DNA from: Rutpela maculata
Taxonomy: Eukaryota; Arthropoda; Insecta; Coleoptera; Cerambycidae
Reading direction: 5' to 3'
Length of the DNA stretch: 64,000 nt
Assembly (NCBI GenBank): GCA_936432065.2
Contig: OW386292.2
Coordinates: 99,467,829 to 99,531,828 of the forward strand
Shown: in pieces, positions 43,891 to 54,959 of the stretch
Layout of the letters: the number at the start of each line of letters is the position of its first letter
Position numbering within the stretch: position 1 is the stretch's first letter
The notes under the pieces: model-generated
What the model was told of the DNA's origin: nothing
Databases searched by the model: none
The model's input: only the letters and a program-made list of their open reading frames with translations
Translations under genes and position numbers: made by a program

Positions 43891-44187
43891 AGCTACCCAC
43901 ACACGAAGCGATATAGTCGGCCGACGGTGTCAACCGATCAGAACTGCCATACCAGATCCGCCGACTTGGTCTGTGAGCGATCTGATTTGTCGTGTCTACA
44001 CACGAACATACTTAGTCCGCGATTTGTCAAACGATTGGTTCCTGCACCTACGCTGTCCCTCAATTAGTTGGCAGATATTTTAAATTTCGACATACTGGGT
44101 AGTGCGACTTCATATTTTAAGCTGGTCTAAAATACCTCTTTAGTCGGTGAATCTGCGTTAGTACAAAATGGACAAAAAATTGCTCTC

Positions 44188-44397
44188 ATGGGTTTATGTA
44201 TTTTAAAAATCAGGGATAAGAGAAAAAGGAACAGAAAAAAGTGGGTCAAGAAATGGATTTCAAAACGAGGAAAAAAATATGATTCTATGCTTTTAGTACG
44301 TGAATTGAGACAAAATGAACAAGACGATTTGAAGAATTACTTAAGAATGAGCGGTCCAATTTTTGATGAATTACTAAGTAAGTTAAAATATATTTAA
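44188..44397 (+). pseudogene. Harbinger transposase N-terminal exon
   Basis: The ORF reads W-V-K-K-W-I-S-K-R-G-K-K-Y-D, then L-L-V-R-E-L and L-K-N-Y-L-R-M-S-G-P-I-F-D-E-L-L. This is the W-x-x-P/K...R-M-S-x-x-x-F-D-x-L-L signature of HARBI1-type transposases. A CTAAGTAAGT at the end is a plausible splice donor. The catalytic exons are missing. Confidence 0.75.
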
Positions 44398-44450
44398 AAG
44401 ACTGTTTAAAACAATTAATGGTGCCGCAAATGGGGATGCCAAAAACAATT

Positions 44451-44603
44451 TTAATTTTTGCTTTTTAAAAATTTTCTCAAATCTTCATATGCTTCTCTTT
44501 TCAAATTCTTATTTATATAATCTGGGTCTTTAATTTTCCACAAACATGGTCGTTCTCTATATATTTCTATAAACTCTGTTACTATTTCTTTTGTCCACTC
44601 CAT
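44451..44603 (-). CDS. MADF domain N-terminal fragment (50 aa)
   Basis: This minus-strand ORF from ATG (44603-44601) to TAA (44453-44451) is missing from a simple length filter. It reads M-E-W-T-K-E, then F-I-E-I-Y-R-E-R-P-C-L-W, D-P-D-Y-I-N-K and A-Y-E-D-L. This is the MADF start (hydrophobic-E-x-Y-x-x-x-P-x-L-W). Full MADF domains have about 80-90 residues, so this is a truncated second gene of the Harbinger element. Confidence 0.7.
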   Translation of the reverse strand: MEWTKEIVTEFIEIYRERPCLWKIKDPDYINKNLKREAYEDLRKFLKSKN

Positions 44604-44839
44604 AATAATTATTACACCACAAACAAAATTTATTTAAACTAAGATCAAACGACGAACGCTACAGACTGGATCCTTACTTTAGTTTTTTTAACTTGTAGCG
44701 ACCTGTTCCTACACCGACGACGTATTTACCGACCGGGTCCGTCGCTCAGCACAAACGTAAGTTCCAAGAAGACAGACACTGTCTTCTGCATACCAAGTCG
44801 CTCAAAATATCGCTTCGTGTGTGGGTACCTATTAATTAA

Positions 44840-45981
44840 ATTAGATGCCTCGCACCAAGAAACCCGACGTGCTCCAATATACAAGTCCTACGGTGATGAT
44901 TCAATGAAAAGAGCTATCGAGGAACTCTGAGGAGGTGGAAGTTATAAAGCTGTTGCCAACTGATATGGAATTAATAGAACGACTTTTATGAATCATGTCA
45001 AGGAAATTAACTGCAAAAATTAGGTCGTCCAACCGTCCTTACGAGAGAAGAGGAAGAGATTTTAGTACATACCTTGGTAAAACTTGGCGAATGGGGATAT
45101 GGTTTCGACAGACTTCAACTTCAACTTTGCGTTCAAGATTATGTTCGTAGAATGGATATGCCAAATCCATTTCATAACGGAATGCCTGGTCCAGATTGGT
45201 GCCTAATGTTTGAAAGAAAATGGTCAAAAGAAATAAGTCGACGTGTGGCTCAAAATTTACCAAAAAATCGGGCCGTCGCAGGATCCCAAGAAGTAATGGA
45301 AGATTGTTATAACAAACTGAAGGATATAATTACACGTTTTAATTTACAAAATACACCACAGAATATCTTTAATTGTGACGAAATTGGATTTCAAACAGAT
45401 GCTGGCACACAGAAAGTACTTTGTAATCCTAACAAGTTAGTAGGAAGCGTTACAAAGGCCTTGTGTGCTACAACGCTATTGGTGACTTTTTACCAATGTT
45501 CATTAATTATTCTACACTGTGCATTGGGGTCCAGAAAAGGCTCGCTATAATTGTTCACAATCTGGTTGGATGGAGGCACCCCAGTTTTTAGATTGGTTTA
45601 TAAACTTTAAAATTAGATGGAACCAAGTTACTTATTCTAGATGGACATAACTCACATGTTTCAATAGAACTTATAGAAGCGGCTGCAGAGAAAAACATAG
45701 AAATATTTTGTTTGCCTGCCCACACATCGCATCTTATACAGCCATTAGAAGTTGGTTTATACAAGGCCGTAAAGGTGCTCTGCAGTAAAGCTAATAACAT
45801 TGTAAAATTTTTATCTTTTCAGTTATTAGAAATAACGAAGTTATAGAACCTTTTCGGTATGATGAATCGGTTATAATTTATGCCAATACAATGCTTACGA
45901 AGTACCCGAAATCTCGACATTATGCCATGATAAGAAGTAGGATTCGGTTAATAGGTCGAATTCTCTTAGAAGCAAAAAATT
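44840..45981 (+). pseudogene. Pogo/jerky-like (DDE_1) transposase
   Basis: A psq-type helix-turn-helix is readable in broken frames at 44880-45030 (S-Y-K-A-V-A, then T-F-M-N-H-V). The long ORF 45074-45550 contains the second, CENP-B-like DNA-binding part (L-V-K-L-G-E-W-G-Y-G-F, P-G-P-D-W) and the first catalytic Asp in NIFNCDEIGFQTDAG (about 45358-45400). Farther on, in another frame, L-I-L-D-G-H-N-S-H (second Asp, about 45630) and PAHTSHLIQPLEVGLYKAVK (third acidic region, about 45718-45775) follow. A possible intron lies near 45777-45830. Shifts and stops make it inactive. Confidence 0.75.
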
Positions 45982-46229
45982 AAATGTCTACATTTTTCTC
46001 ATATATTTAAACTTATGTATGAACTACGACCATGCTGTTATTATATTATAAATACCGTTGCTAAATTGGACAACTCGAGTGCTGCACAAATGTGTTCGTC
46101 CCACCTATCTTGTTCCTCGACTTTTCAGAAGGCATTTCTTTTTTCTGGCATTTGATACATAATTTTAAACAAAAACAATGTTCAAAACTATTTTACAACA
46201 TTGTAAATTATATGCTGACATGTGACAGT

Positions 46230-46340
46230 CTCTCTTGAAATGTAAGTGAAAATAGCTCCCCACACTGAGTTGCTGAATTGCCTGCGTAAAACCTTTTAAT
46301 TATTTGTACTTTTTCCGCTGGTGTGTAAACAGACATTGTG
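46230..46340 (-). pseudogene. DUF4817-like helix-turn-helix fragment
   Basis: On the minus strand the reading M-S-V-Y-T-P-A-E-K-V-Q-I-I-K-R-F-Y-A-G-N-S-A-T-Q matches in pattern the N-terminal HTH that precedes many insect mobile-element genes (M-x-x-Y-T-P-E-E-K/R-V-x-I-V). It then degenerates. No associated transposase is visible. Confidence 0.4.
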
Positions 46341-46739
46341 GAAGGCGGATTAATGGACCGGAAAAATAACGCTTTTGCTTTCACCACCACCACCATTCAA
46401 GGAATGAGATAATGAACACTACAATGTAACTCAAGCCTTCTAAATGTGCCGCGCCGCACCGGTAACTCTCGGTCACAGCAGACTGCCACACGCGATGTTG
46501 CAATTCTCACACCCTAACCTAGACTGCAACTACACGTACTGCATATTTCTATTTAAATAAATTTATTTGTGTTTTGTGTACAACGTATTATGAAGGAATG
46601 CAGATTGTAGAGCTAGTAAATACATTAAAGTACAACTTAAGTATATTTTTCTTTTACTTTAAAAATTAAGCATAAATTGTTTATCTTAGAAAAGTTTTTT
46701 TGGTTGTTAATCGAGTGAAAAGAGTACAGGCACATCCAC

Positions 46740-48070
46740 AGCACCCAAAACTATACAGATCACAATGAAGAAGTCGTCCTATGCATATGTGAAAAATGTA
46801 GGAAAAGTTTTCAAAATACCACCAATATTGTCACATAACAATTGAAAACACGGAAATTCTAATCATATGTGTAGTGTATGTAGAAACATTGCCAGGATAA
46901 GCGTGAGAGTGTAAAAAAATCAAAGATGTTGCTCCTTTTGTGACTTCAGTGGGGCAAATAGGGCAGAGGTACGTACACACTATGAAGTGAATCACCACGT
47001 AAATATCGCTAAAACAGTGCAATAAAGATGGTATAAATATTTCCAATTACATTTGCCACCGTGATGGTTATTTCCATTCAAGAGGCAAAGGTATTCACAT
47101 AAAGATGGTCAGTTCAAACAAATCACAAATATTATTGTCTAACAGATCAGAGTGTAAAGGTGGTTTATATAGGTACCCACGTTGGCCTTGAATTAGACCG
47201 AGGTCATTTATATAAGTAGATATGAAAGAGCACATATTGCTGAAAAATTTGAAATTAGTGAGTTAGACGAGAATATAAATCAAAATGAAATTACTAGTCA
47301 CTGAAAATATGTTTGCTGCAGTAGCAATTTAAAATGAAGGTCATTGACAAACAAGCATTGCAAGATGTTTGCTTATTTATTGCAACATATTATGCAAAGC
47401 CGTGGATTGGATGCAGTTTTGCCGTAAAAGCAAGATTTGTGCTTTCTGAGAAAGTTAAAGGACTACGGAAAAATTGACCAATTAATTTCCAAAGCAGCTC
47501 CGAAGAAGTTTTGCCAACACTTATGGTATTTATCTGAGGAAATAGCCTTGTTATCACTATTTGATAATTCTGTCGACGATGAAACAAAAACTAAAATGGT
47601 GCGTAATTTAGAAAGGGAGAGTTCATCCGGCTTTGAAAAAAGGTACACTCCATCGACGGCAGAAATATCCGGCTCTGCTTTGTATAGTATGTAACATTAG
47701 CTGTTCCGTACCTATATACAATATTTTATGTCTTTTACAACTTGCTAACCTATATTTTGTTTTAGGAAAAGCCTTGGAAGAATTTGTATCCGTGAAGAGC
47801 AAACATTGTTTTCTCGGTTGGAAGCAGGAAAGCGTCTCTTCGTGGGAAGAAAATGCTGTTTTTGTACAGGCTAAAATAAAGGTTTTTTTTTCTCTGAAGA
47901 CGGTAAAATACATATCTGAAAGAGCTGGAAAATTGATGCAGGGTTTTCATAGTCTAATTATAGCCGATGAAGAACAAAACCAATTCTTTTTACGCTGTGT
48001 GCAAGAACTCAGAAAATTGTACCCAGACTGTAAAAAAGAGACCCTAAAAAGAAAATACCCCGAATAATTT
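46740..48070 (+). pseudogene. Debris of an unidentified repetitive gene family with C2H2-like fingers and a helical C-terminus
   Basis: C2H2-like pieces occur at about 46785-46830 (C-E-K-C-R-K-S-F) and 46930-47000 (C-S-F-C-D-F-S-G then H-x4-H-H). After stops, 47437-47694 encodes a helical block (KDYGKIDQLISKAAPKKFCQ, HLWYLSEEIALLSLFD, DDETKTKMV). A likely intron (GTATGT...TTTTAG, about 47688-47765) leads to 47766-48067, with SERAGKLMQGFHSLIIADEEQNQFFL and KLYPDCKK. I recall similar E-R-G/A-x-x-L-I-x-x-F blocks in multi-copy, uncharacterised invertebrate proteins but cannot name the family. Function unknown. Confidence 0.4.
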
Positions 48071-48319
48071 TGATCCTTCTATGTTGCAAACAAATTAAAA
48101 TATTCTTTGTTGTCCGAATTTCTCTGTTAACCCAAAATTATACAAAATTGTAAAGATCTAGTCATGAATCAAGCGATAGTCAAAATTAATTCTTTTCGAA
48201 AATTTTGTGGTCTACGCGGCACGGGTTAGCGTCATAGTAGGGGGATAAAATTTCTTATGTAAGTAGCCTACAGCTTAAAAAGAATTAAAGGGTATGCGTT
48301 TGAATATTCGAAAAAAAAA

Positions 48320-49090
48320 TGCCTCACATAAGGGACACAATAATAGACGGTACAAAATCTAGAACCTTAAAATATATAGCAGATGGAATGTCTGTGATAT
48401 CTGCATTTATTATAAATAAAACATTTGAGACAGGATATTATCCCTTGAGCTTTAAACTTACTGTAGTTAAACCGCTACATAAAAATAAATAAAATGAAAG
48501 TCATTAATTACAGGCCAATTTCACTGATAACTAACTTTATCAAGATATTTGAAATGCTCCTAAAAATTTGACTTTGTAAGTTTCGCAAGGCATGTAATGT
48601 ACTATCTAATAAACAATCTGGATTTATAAAGATGATCGACTCAAGATGCAGTTCTCGGACTAACTGAAAAAATATATCAGCCACTGGATAACAGTAGACC
48701 TTCGCTAGGCGTATTTTTAGACCTAGCGAAGGCCTTTGTTACTGTTAGTAATAGTAGTCTCCTTCAATGTCTGGAAGATATGGGAATAAGAGGTTAGGTC
48801 CTAATTTATTTAAGAATTATTTATATAAAAGAAAACAGTACGTTGATATGGGGGGGGGGGGGGTACGAAGCAGATTTGCAACTGCTAATTGGCGTACCAC
48901 AAGGAACTGTCCTTGGGCCAATATATTTAAATAATTTTTTTTTAATGTGAAGGCAATATTATTAACTCTGCAGATGACACCGTTATATATTACAAGGCAG
49001 CCACATGAACAAATTTAAAGAGTATAGCTGAAAAGAATTTGTCAAAAATTATAGAATGGTTAAATTTTACAGTACATCACCGGAAGTCCA
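48320..49090 (+). pseudogene. CR1/L2-like LINE reverse transcriptase fragment
   Basis: In shifting frames the sequence gives N-Y-R-P-I-S-L-I-T-N-F (about 48505-48540), L-S-N-K-Q-S-G-F and G-V-F-L-D-L-A-K-A-F-V-T-V (about 48705-48745). Then come G-V-P-Q-G-T-V-L-G-P (about 48890-48920) and an A-D-D-T-V element (about 48970). A run of twelve or more G at about 48849 interrupts it. It is related to, but not the same copy as, the LINE at 13030-17600. The 4046-bp TIR element begins at its 3' side. Confidence 0.65.
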
Positions 49091-49094
49091 TATT

Positions 49095-52000
49095 AGTCTT
49101 AGCGGTTAACACCAACTCTGGCCAAAACCCTGCAAATTGTGTTAAAAGCATGAAACTTGGTCGGCAGCTTAAATAGGTCAAACTAAGAGATTTTGCCCGA
49201 AGTACCCTAAAAAATACTCCGTACGAGCAGCACAGGGGCGTAGTTCATCTGGGGGGGATCAAATTTTAAGTATAATTAAATAAATAACCTGTGTGGGTAA
49301 GTGATATGTCATTTTATATTAATTCGGCACCAATATATTCATTTTTTCTTTATTTTAATTTCAAGACTGCATCATTCATAATTTTCCCCAAAATCCATAG
49401 ATTTGAACGAATATTTGAAAAGCTCTCTTCTCCCTTTATCAACATGAAAAATCCCTAGATTTGGGAAAAATTCCTAGATTTGGCAACCCTGAACTCTAAA
49501 CCCCGAGCTGTCTCTTCTCAGTGTTTGTTGTTCTCGGATAACACGCTGAACGGTATTAGTTAATCGTTGGTGTTCTATTGCGTTTATAAGAGTTTTTAAG
49601 TCAATAAATTTGGACTAATTGTGATTTGTGTTAGTGATTTTTCTAACAAGATATTTACAATTTTTAAGGGGTAATAATGGTTAAACCTAAGTTGGTGTTG
49701 GCGACACCTATTCCATTGGAACAGCAGACTGTTAATTGGGATGCATGCTGCTTGTGTCAAAAGAAAGATGGACGACTAGTTTGTCCTGCTAACAATTGTG
49801 TGGCTTCAATGCGCCACACGGGTTATGATTCTTTAGGAATAAATTTAGAAAAGCTTCGACCATACAAATATAAATTAGACGCTGCTTACTTTATTGACAT
49901 TTTGGACGATGGCAATGGAATCGCGAACACAATGCGGCTCAAAAAAGCAAAATGGCACAAAAGTTGTAATTTAAAATTTTTTGCTTCAAAATTTGAAAAA
50001 CTTTTGGCTGATATATCAGAAAGCTGCAACAAAGCTTCATGCTCTGAAGAGAAAAACAATAATCCCGAAAGTAAAACCGAATGAAAAGAAACCAGATTAT
50101 CTGCTCCGCTAGTAACTCTTATGAAAGATATATGTTTTTTGTGTGGTAAGCCAGGAGAAAGCAGAAGTCCTCTTCACCTATGTCAAACTGACGATGTTTG
50201 TGCCAATATTACTGAATGTGTAAAGCAGTTACAGGTTCCTAAATTGTCAGCTTTGTTAGCCGGAGGCGATCTTGCAGCCAAAGAGGGTAAATATCACACA
50301 TCTTGTCTATCTCAGCTATATAACAAATGTAAACGGCAGCCAAAGACAGGTTATCATAAATCGAGATCATATTATGTGCGAAGGGCTGGCATTTGCTAAT
50401 TTACTGGTTTATATTCGAAATAAGCTTGCTGAATCTCTAAATGTGGTTTTCAAAATGTATGCAAAATGTACGTTAATCGTCTTCGTCAACTTCTTGGGGT
50501 TGCGGAGGATTATAACTTCCAAACTCATAGCACAAGATTGAGGCAAAAAATTCTAAATCATTTTTCAGATCCAAAAGAGATTATAGATGATTATATTTAA
50601 CTTTAACCAAAATTCACCAAAAAACAAATTTGTAGGAAATAGTACAAATCACGAACTCCCTCTTCCTTCGTATATTGGCCTATCGATATCCGCACAAGGT
50701 CGCGATAAGGCAAGAATAGGTAATTTTAATAAAAGAGGATTAAGCGTGTCTTCCAACAGAGTTATGGAAATAACACCTCAACTTTGTCGATTGACGGTTC
50801 AACAAGCACAAGACAAAAAAGTTTTAGGTTCAGGACATTTAAAACACAATATTTTTACTGTATCCGCATTAGATAATATTGATTAAAATCCGAGTAGCAC
50901 AACCAATAAAATAAAGGTTCCGGGTTTCATGGAACTGGGATATTAATATTTCAACTTCCAACAAATGAATATGAAGGCGTTGATCAGAAATTTAATACAT
51001 GTTACAAAGATGTTTTAATTAAAGGAGTTCGATCTGTTCCCGTACTTCCCGATTTTTATTCCGGAATGTATACTTCCATCATCTAAAGGACAAACCGCTA
51101 CCTCTAAAGCCAATGTTTTAAAAATGGTGTACCCTTTAGGTGAATCTTTTGAAAAAATAATTGTGTACTGTACTTAATTTTTCGTTTCATTTTCAGCACT
51201 CGGAGTGGATCATGCTTATGAGCAAAATAACGCCCGAGTAAAAGATAAAGGAGCAGTTAGTCTAAAAGTAGACCCTTCATCTCTACGTCGGTTTACAATT
51301 GGAGGCCCAGAAATAGCACGAATTATAACTGAATTTGAAGGGGAATGTGAAGATTCTGATCATTTACCAGTTCACCACGAACAGTACCGCAGCTTTCAGC
51401 AAAGGTTTACTTCAGAGCGTGCTGCTCTTAAAGAAAGGTTTCTACAGCATGAGAATCCTTACCCTATTAACGGTAAAGAACATATTGCAATTGACAGTTC
51501 GCAAGTAGAGTCTGAAGAAGGAATTGATTGTTTATATTCTTTAGAAAAAAGAGGTGAAGCCATGTCAAACGATTTTATACAAAAAAGAATTCTAATAAAC
51601 ACAAAAAGCATTCATGATCCTATTAAAAAGAACAATATAAAAATATTTACTTTTAATAAAAATGATAAAGTAAAAGGCGTAGTAACAAAGTCTTTAAAAA
51701 CCGATCTACAATTTTTCTCTAGACTTTTTATTATAAGCACTGCCCGTGATCTGGACTTAATTTTCGTCATGAAAAACAGGTTTGCCCATCTTCGTTGTCA
51801 TCAAATGGTCAAATTAAACCTGGTAATAAAACAGATTTGGTCAGTATTTTAGAAAAATTGCAAGAGCAGGTTGAAATTCCTGAGACAACTAATACTGTTT
51901 TATTTGATGGGGCAGCTATTGTACACCTTTTAAAACTAGCAGCTAAAACACAACATTCACGAATATTGTGTGCAACAGCTTAAAGCACATATTTTATCTA

Positions 52001-53140
52001 TTGTCCAAAATCTAAATGCATCAAGAATTGATATAGTATGGGATCTTTATTCAGAGCAAAATCTCAAAGGCACAACACACGATCGAAGATCCCAAAAAAT
52101 TTTAGTTATATTTACATTTTAATAATAATTTTCTGCTTACAGGTTTAATGTCTAAAAATTGGGATGAATATTTAAAAAACTCTCAAAATAAAGAGGAACT
52201 CTTTTTGTCTTAGCTTCTGTACTAATTGAAGAGGTAACGGAACTACACTTTGGTAACCAATATAAATTTAAAAATTGTTTCCAATCGTGACAAATGCAGT
52301 AACCTTGAAGGTGTTAACTGTTCAGGAATGGAAGAGGCAGACAGGGGTCAAACAAATACTATTACAAACCACTTTCCATCTCCTTTAAGTTGGGGCTGGT
52401 CAAAAATAGATTTAATGTTAGCATCGTTGTGGTCTGAGTTACCCCCTGTCTGGTCTGCTTTAAGAGAACTTAACAGGTGTGGATGCAAACGAGGGTGTGA
52501 CAGTATGCGTTGCGATTGTAGGCGATATGGGCTACCATGTACTCCAACATGTAAAAAAGGAGCATGCTGTAACTCTGGCAAGACGTAAGTTTATTAATTT
52601 GTTAATTTACTCATTTTTTGTATCAAGTTTTATTAATTATTTTAGAATCGAAGAAGCACCAGAATCAGAAGCATCTTAAAATGTCGCTTATATATAAATT
52701 TATGATATAGTTATCATCCAAAATAAATTGCTGACATGCTGAATAAAAAGAGGAACAAAAAATAAAATGTCTATAATACCCTCAGTTCGTCCATCCATAT
52801 CCAACAATGTATACTGTAAATAAGTTTTACGTTCAAAAATGGCAACCATTTTGAAATTTTTAGGGATGCTAAAAAGAATCATTAGAACAGGTTAAGAGAT
52901 TGCAATTTAAATAAAAATGTCATATATTTTACATTTTTTTAATACTAGCGAATTTTACAAAACTTTGCTTTAAAATTGGAAATTCAAGCCCCTTGTAACA
53001 TACCCCGCCCCTGAGCTGCTCCTCAGGGGTATTTTTTTGGGTACTTCTGGCAAAAATCTCTTAATTTGACCTATTTAAGGTACCTACGAAGTTTCATGCT
53101 TTTAACAGTTTGCAGGATTTTTTTGTTAACCGCTAGGACT
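49095..53140 (+). mobile_element. 4046-bp TIR element carrying a CXC/'YEQNNA' family gene, possible Academ-like DNA transposon
   Basis: Terminal inverted repeats of about 170 bp run inward from AGTCTTAGCGGTTAAC (49095) and from the inverse of GTTAACCGCTAGGACT (ending 53140). Shared blocks are TTAAAAGCATGAAACTT, CTTAAATAGGTCAAA, TAAGAGATTTT, GAAGTACCC and AGCAGC(A/T)CAGGGGCG. ATATT flanks both ends (49090-49094, 53141-53145). One plus-strand gene fills the interior (49677-52677). The element sits at the end of a LINE fragment. I know of no established TIR transposon with exactly this gene content. Confidence 0.7.
49677..52677 (+). pseudogene. Large multi-exon gene of an uncharacterised cysteine-rich family (CXC C-terminus)
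   Basis: The N-terminal zinc-binding module is at 49677-50084 (C-x2-C, then an LRPYKYKLDAAYF segment and KWHKSCNLKFF). A second Cys module is at 50121-50399 (CFLCGKPGE, LHLCQT, GGDLAAKEGKYHTSCL). Smaller pieces follow at 50401-50541, 50587-50886 and about 50930-51110. At 51205-51852 comes D-H-A-Y-E-Q-N-N-A with SLRRFTIGGPE. At 51840-52110 come LFDGAAIVHLLK and I-D-I-V-W-D-L-Y, then a basic TTHDRR, resembling XPG/PIN-like acidic motifs. At 52250-52588 comes an EEAD-type motif, then the CXC domain CGCKRGCDSMRCDCRRYGLP. A last piece, EEAPESEAS, follows at 52645-52677. Several stops and shifts; at least two introns are likely. Exact function unknown; nuclease activity is inference. Confidence 0.6.
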
Positions 53141-53145
53141 ATATT

Positions 53146-54030
53146 ATTACAGATATTAAGAAGTCAAATTTTACCTGCTAACATTGAATAATGTATGGAG
53201 TCTATGGTAGGTGCTGAGTTATTGTCAGTCTTTAAGCAATTTTCTATTTTACTGACATGTGATTAAAACATTGAGAATTTCTAACATGTTATGTTCTCTT
53301 GTGAATCTGAATCTATAAATTGTAAATAAAATGTTTCATTTTGTTGCTAAATAAACCAAATATTAAAAAATAAGGTGTAGTATATATTGTAACTGTACTA
53401 ATCATATGTCTAAATTTCAGTCGACATGGACGGGGGTTAGTTTTGGGCCAAATAATCTGAGCTTTAACATTTACTTTTATTTTGTTATCAGTCTCAAGAT
53501 AGAGACAGTGCATTTGAAATATGTAAAAAAAATGTTTTTGCATTGCCCTAATCGACACGCTTTATTAAATTATATGGAAATTAACATACACTGACGTTGA
53601 TGTATACTAGCTAAAAGTTTTCGATTAACATGGTTTTAAAATTTTTCCAATTTTAAAATTGGTCAATTCTTTATGACTAATTCTACCATACTCAAATAGA
53701 ATACAGCTATGCGAAAGGTTTTTAGTCTTTTCATATAATGTTAAAACGGACAAAATAAACAATCTAGAGACTAATACTATCCAAAAATATTTTAAGTTAA
53801 TTTTTTAATATTGAAGTCGCATTTAAAAATAAATTTTATTATAATAATAATTAAATGCAAGTGCAAATTTCTCACATTGTAAAAGTTCTAAAAATAGAAT
53901 AAAATATTACCAGAAATTACTAGCAATCATTTTAATTTCTACCAAAAAAACTTATCACAGATAAGTATAAGAGTTCAAATAATTAATAGTACTTTATGGT
54001 AATATTTATTTTATCCTGATAAATTTTATA
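53146..54030. other. AT-rich stretch, no recognisable gene
   Basis: The first 50 bp may be remnant LINE sequence. Nothing else is supportable. Confidence 0.4.
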
Positions 54031-54905
54031 TTTTAGATGACGAATACAAAGTTGCCGAGAATTACATGCATAAGATAAAATTTAATTTGACTGGTTGTGT
54101 CATAAAGCAACACCAAGGATATTGTACTCAAGATGGCATGAAGTCATAGGTGGCAGAACCGGGAAATATATAGCATCTGCTGTTATACAATTTCTTAGGA
54201 AACTTCTGATAAATCAGCAGAATATTACAGGATTATTATAATCAGATTCTTATGTTCCACAGAACAAAAACTCGTTCGTGTCACTGGCCTTATTAGACTT
54301 TTTAAACAACTCCGCAGAACACAATTTGACCAAGATCGAACAGAAATTCCAAGAGCCTGGGCACAGTTGTGTTCAAGAAGTTGATACCATTCATTGCGTG
54401 ATTGACAAGGAATTTTCACGATGCGAATTATATAGTCCCCTAAGTGCTAAAAAAACTGCTGAATATACGTTCAAGAAAACCCTATGTAATTTACCAGAAG
54501 CAAAAAACACTTTATGGATTTTAAAAGAGTAAAAAACCAACGAGATACCTTACAAAAAAATTAAAGACATTGTTTATACAAAAAATACGAATTTAATCAA
54601 ATACCGCACAACAATGAAAACAAAATATTTCATCGAAGTTGTCTTAATATCACCGCCTGTCAAATAAAAAAAAACAAAACGCTAATAATTCGAAGCATAC
54701 AGGGAAAGAAGAAGAAACAAGAAACGTTACCTAACAAAGCAAACGCACCAAGCAGAAACTATGAATCAAGAAAACCCTGAAAACAAAAGAACTGTACCTC
54801 CAGTTCCACCTTCAAAATTTAAACCTAATTTATCAAAAGATAAGATCAATGATATAATAAAAAGCATTTTTCTGCAATTTTCCAAAGTTGACGTAGAGTA
54901 TTAGA
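54030..54905 (+). pseudogene. Unidentified insect transposase-like family, C-terminal part
   Basis: A damaged beginning gives D-E-Y-K-V-A-E-N-Y. At about 54237-54532 the reading is S-D-S-Y-V-P-Q-N-K-N-S, S-L-A-L-L-D-F-L, then I-E-Q-K-F-Q-E-P-G-H-S-C-V-Q-E-V-D and H-C-V-I-D-K. The D-x4-P/x-Q-N-x-N then GH-S-x-x-E-V-D order recurs in multi-copy insect proteins I have seen as uncharacterised, and resembles the second half of an RNase H-fold transposase. Downstream pieces (I-P-Y-K-K-I-K-D-I, then L-S-K-D-K-I-N-D-I-I, about 54545-54900) look like its C-terminus. Family name unknown to me. Confidence 0.45.
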
Positions 54906-54959
54906 CAGCGAAGAATTTGAGAAAAGTAGAAATTAAAGTTATGAATTTAGTTTTTTCAA

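Larger units (their letters stand above)
43896..44825. mobile_element. 930-bp PIF/Harbinger deletion derivative with perfect TIR ends
   Basis: It begins CCCACACACGAAGCGATAT and ends with the exact inverse, with TA on both sides (43894-43895, 44826-44827). GC-rich subterminal repeats with GTCGGxCGAC-type sequence lie inside both ends. A transposase N-terminal exon on the plus strand and a MADF exon on the minus strand face each other, and the catalytic region is absent. It is therefore a non-autonomous element that retains bits of both Harbinger genes. Confidence 0.85.
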
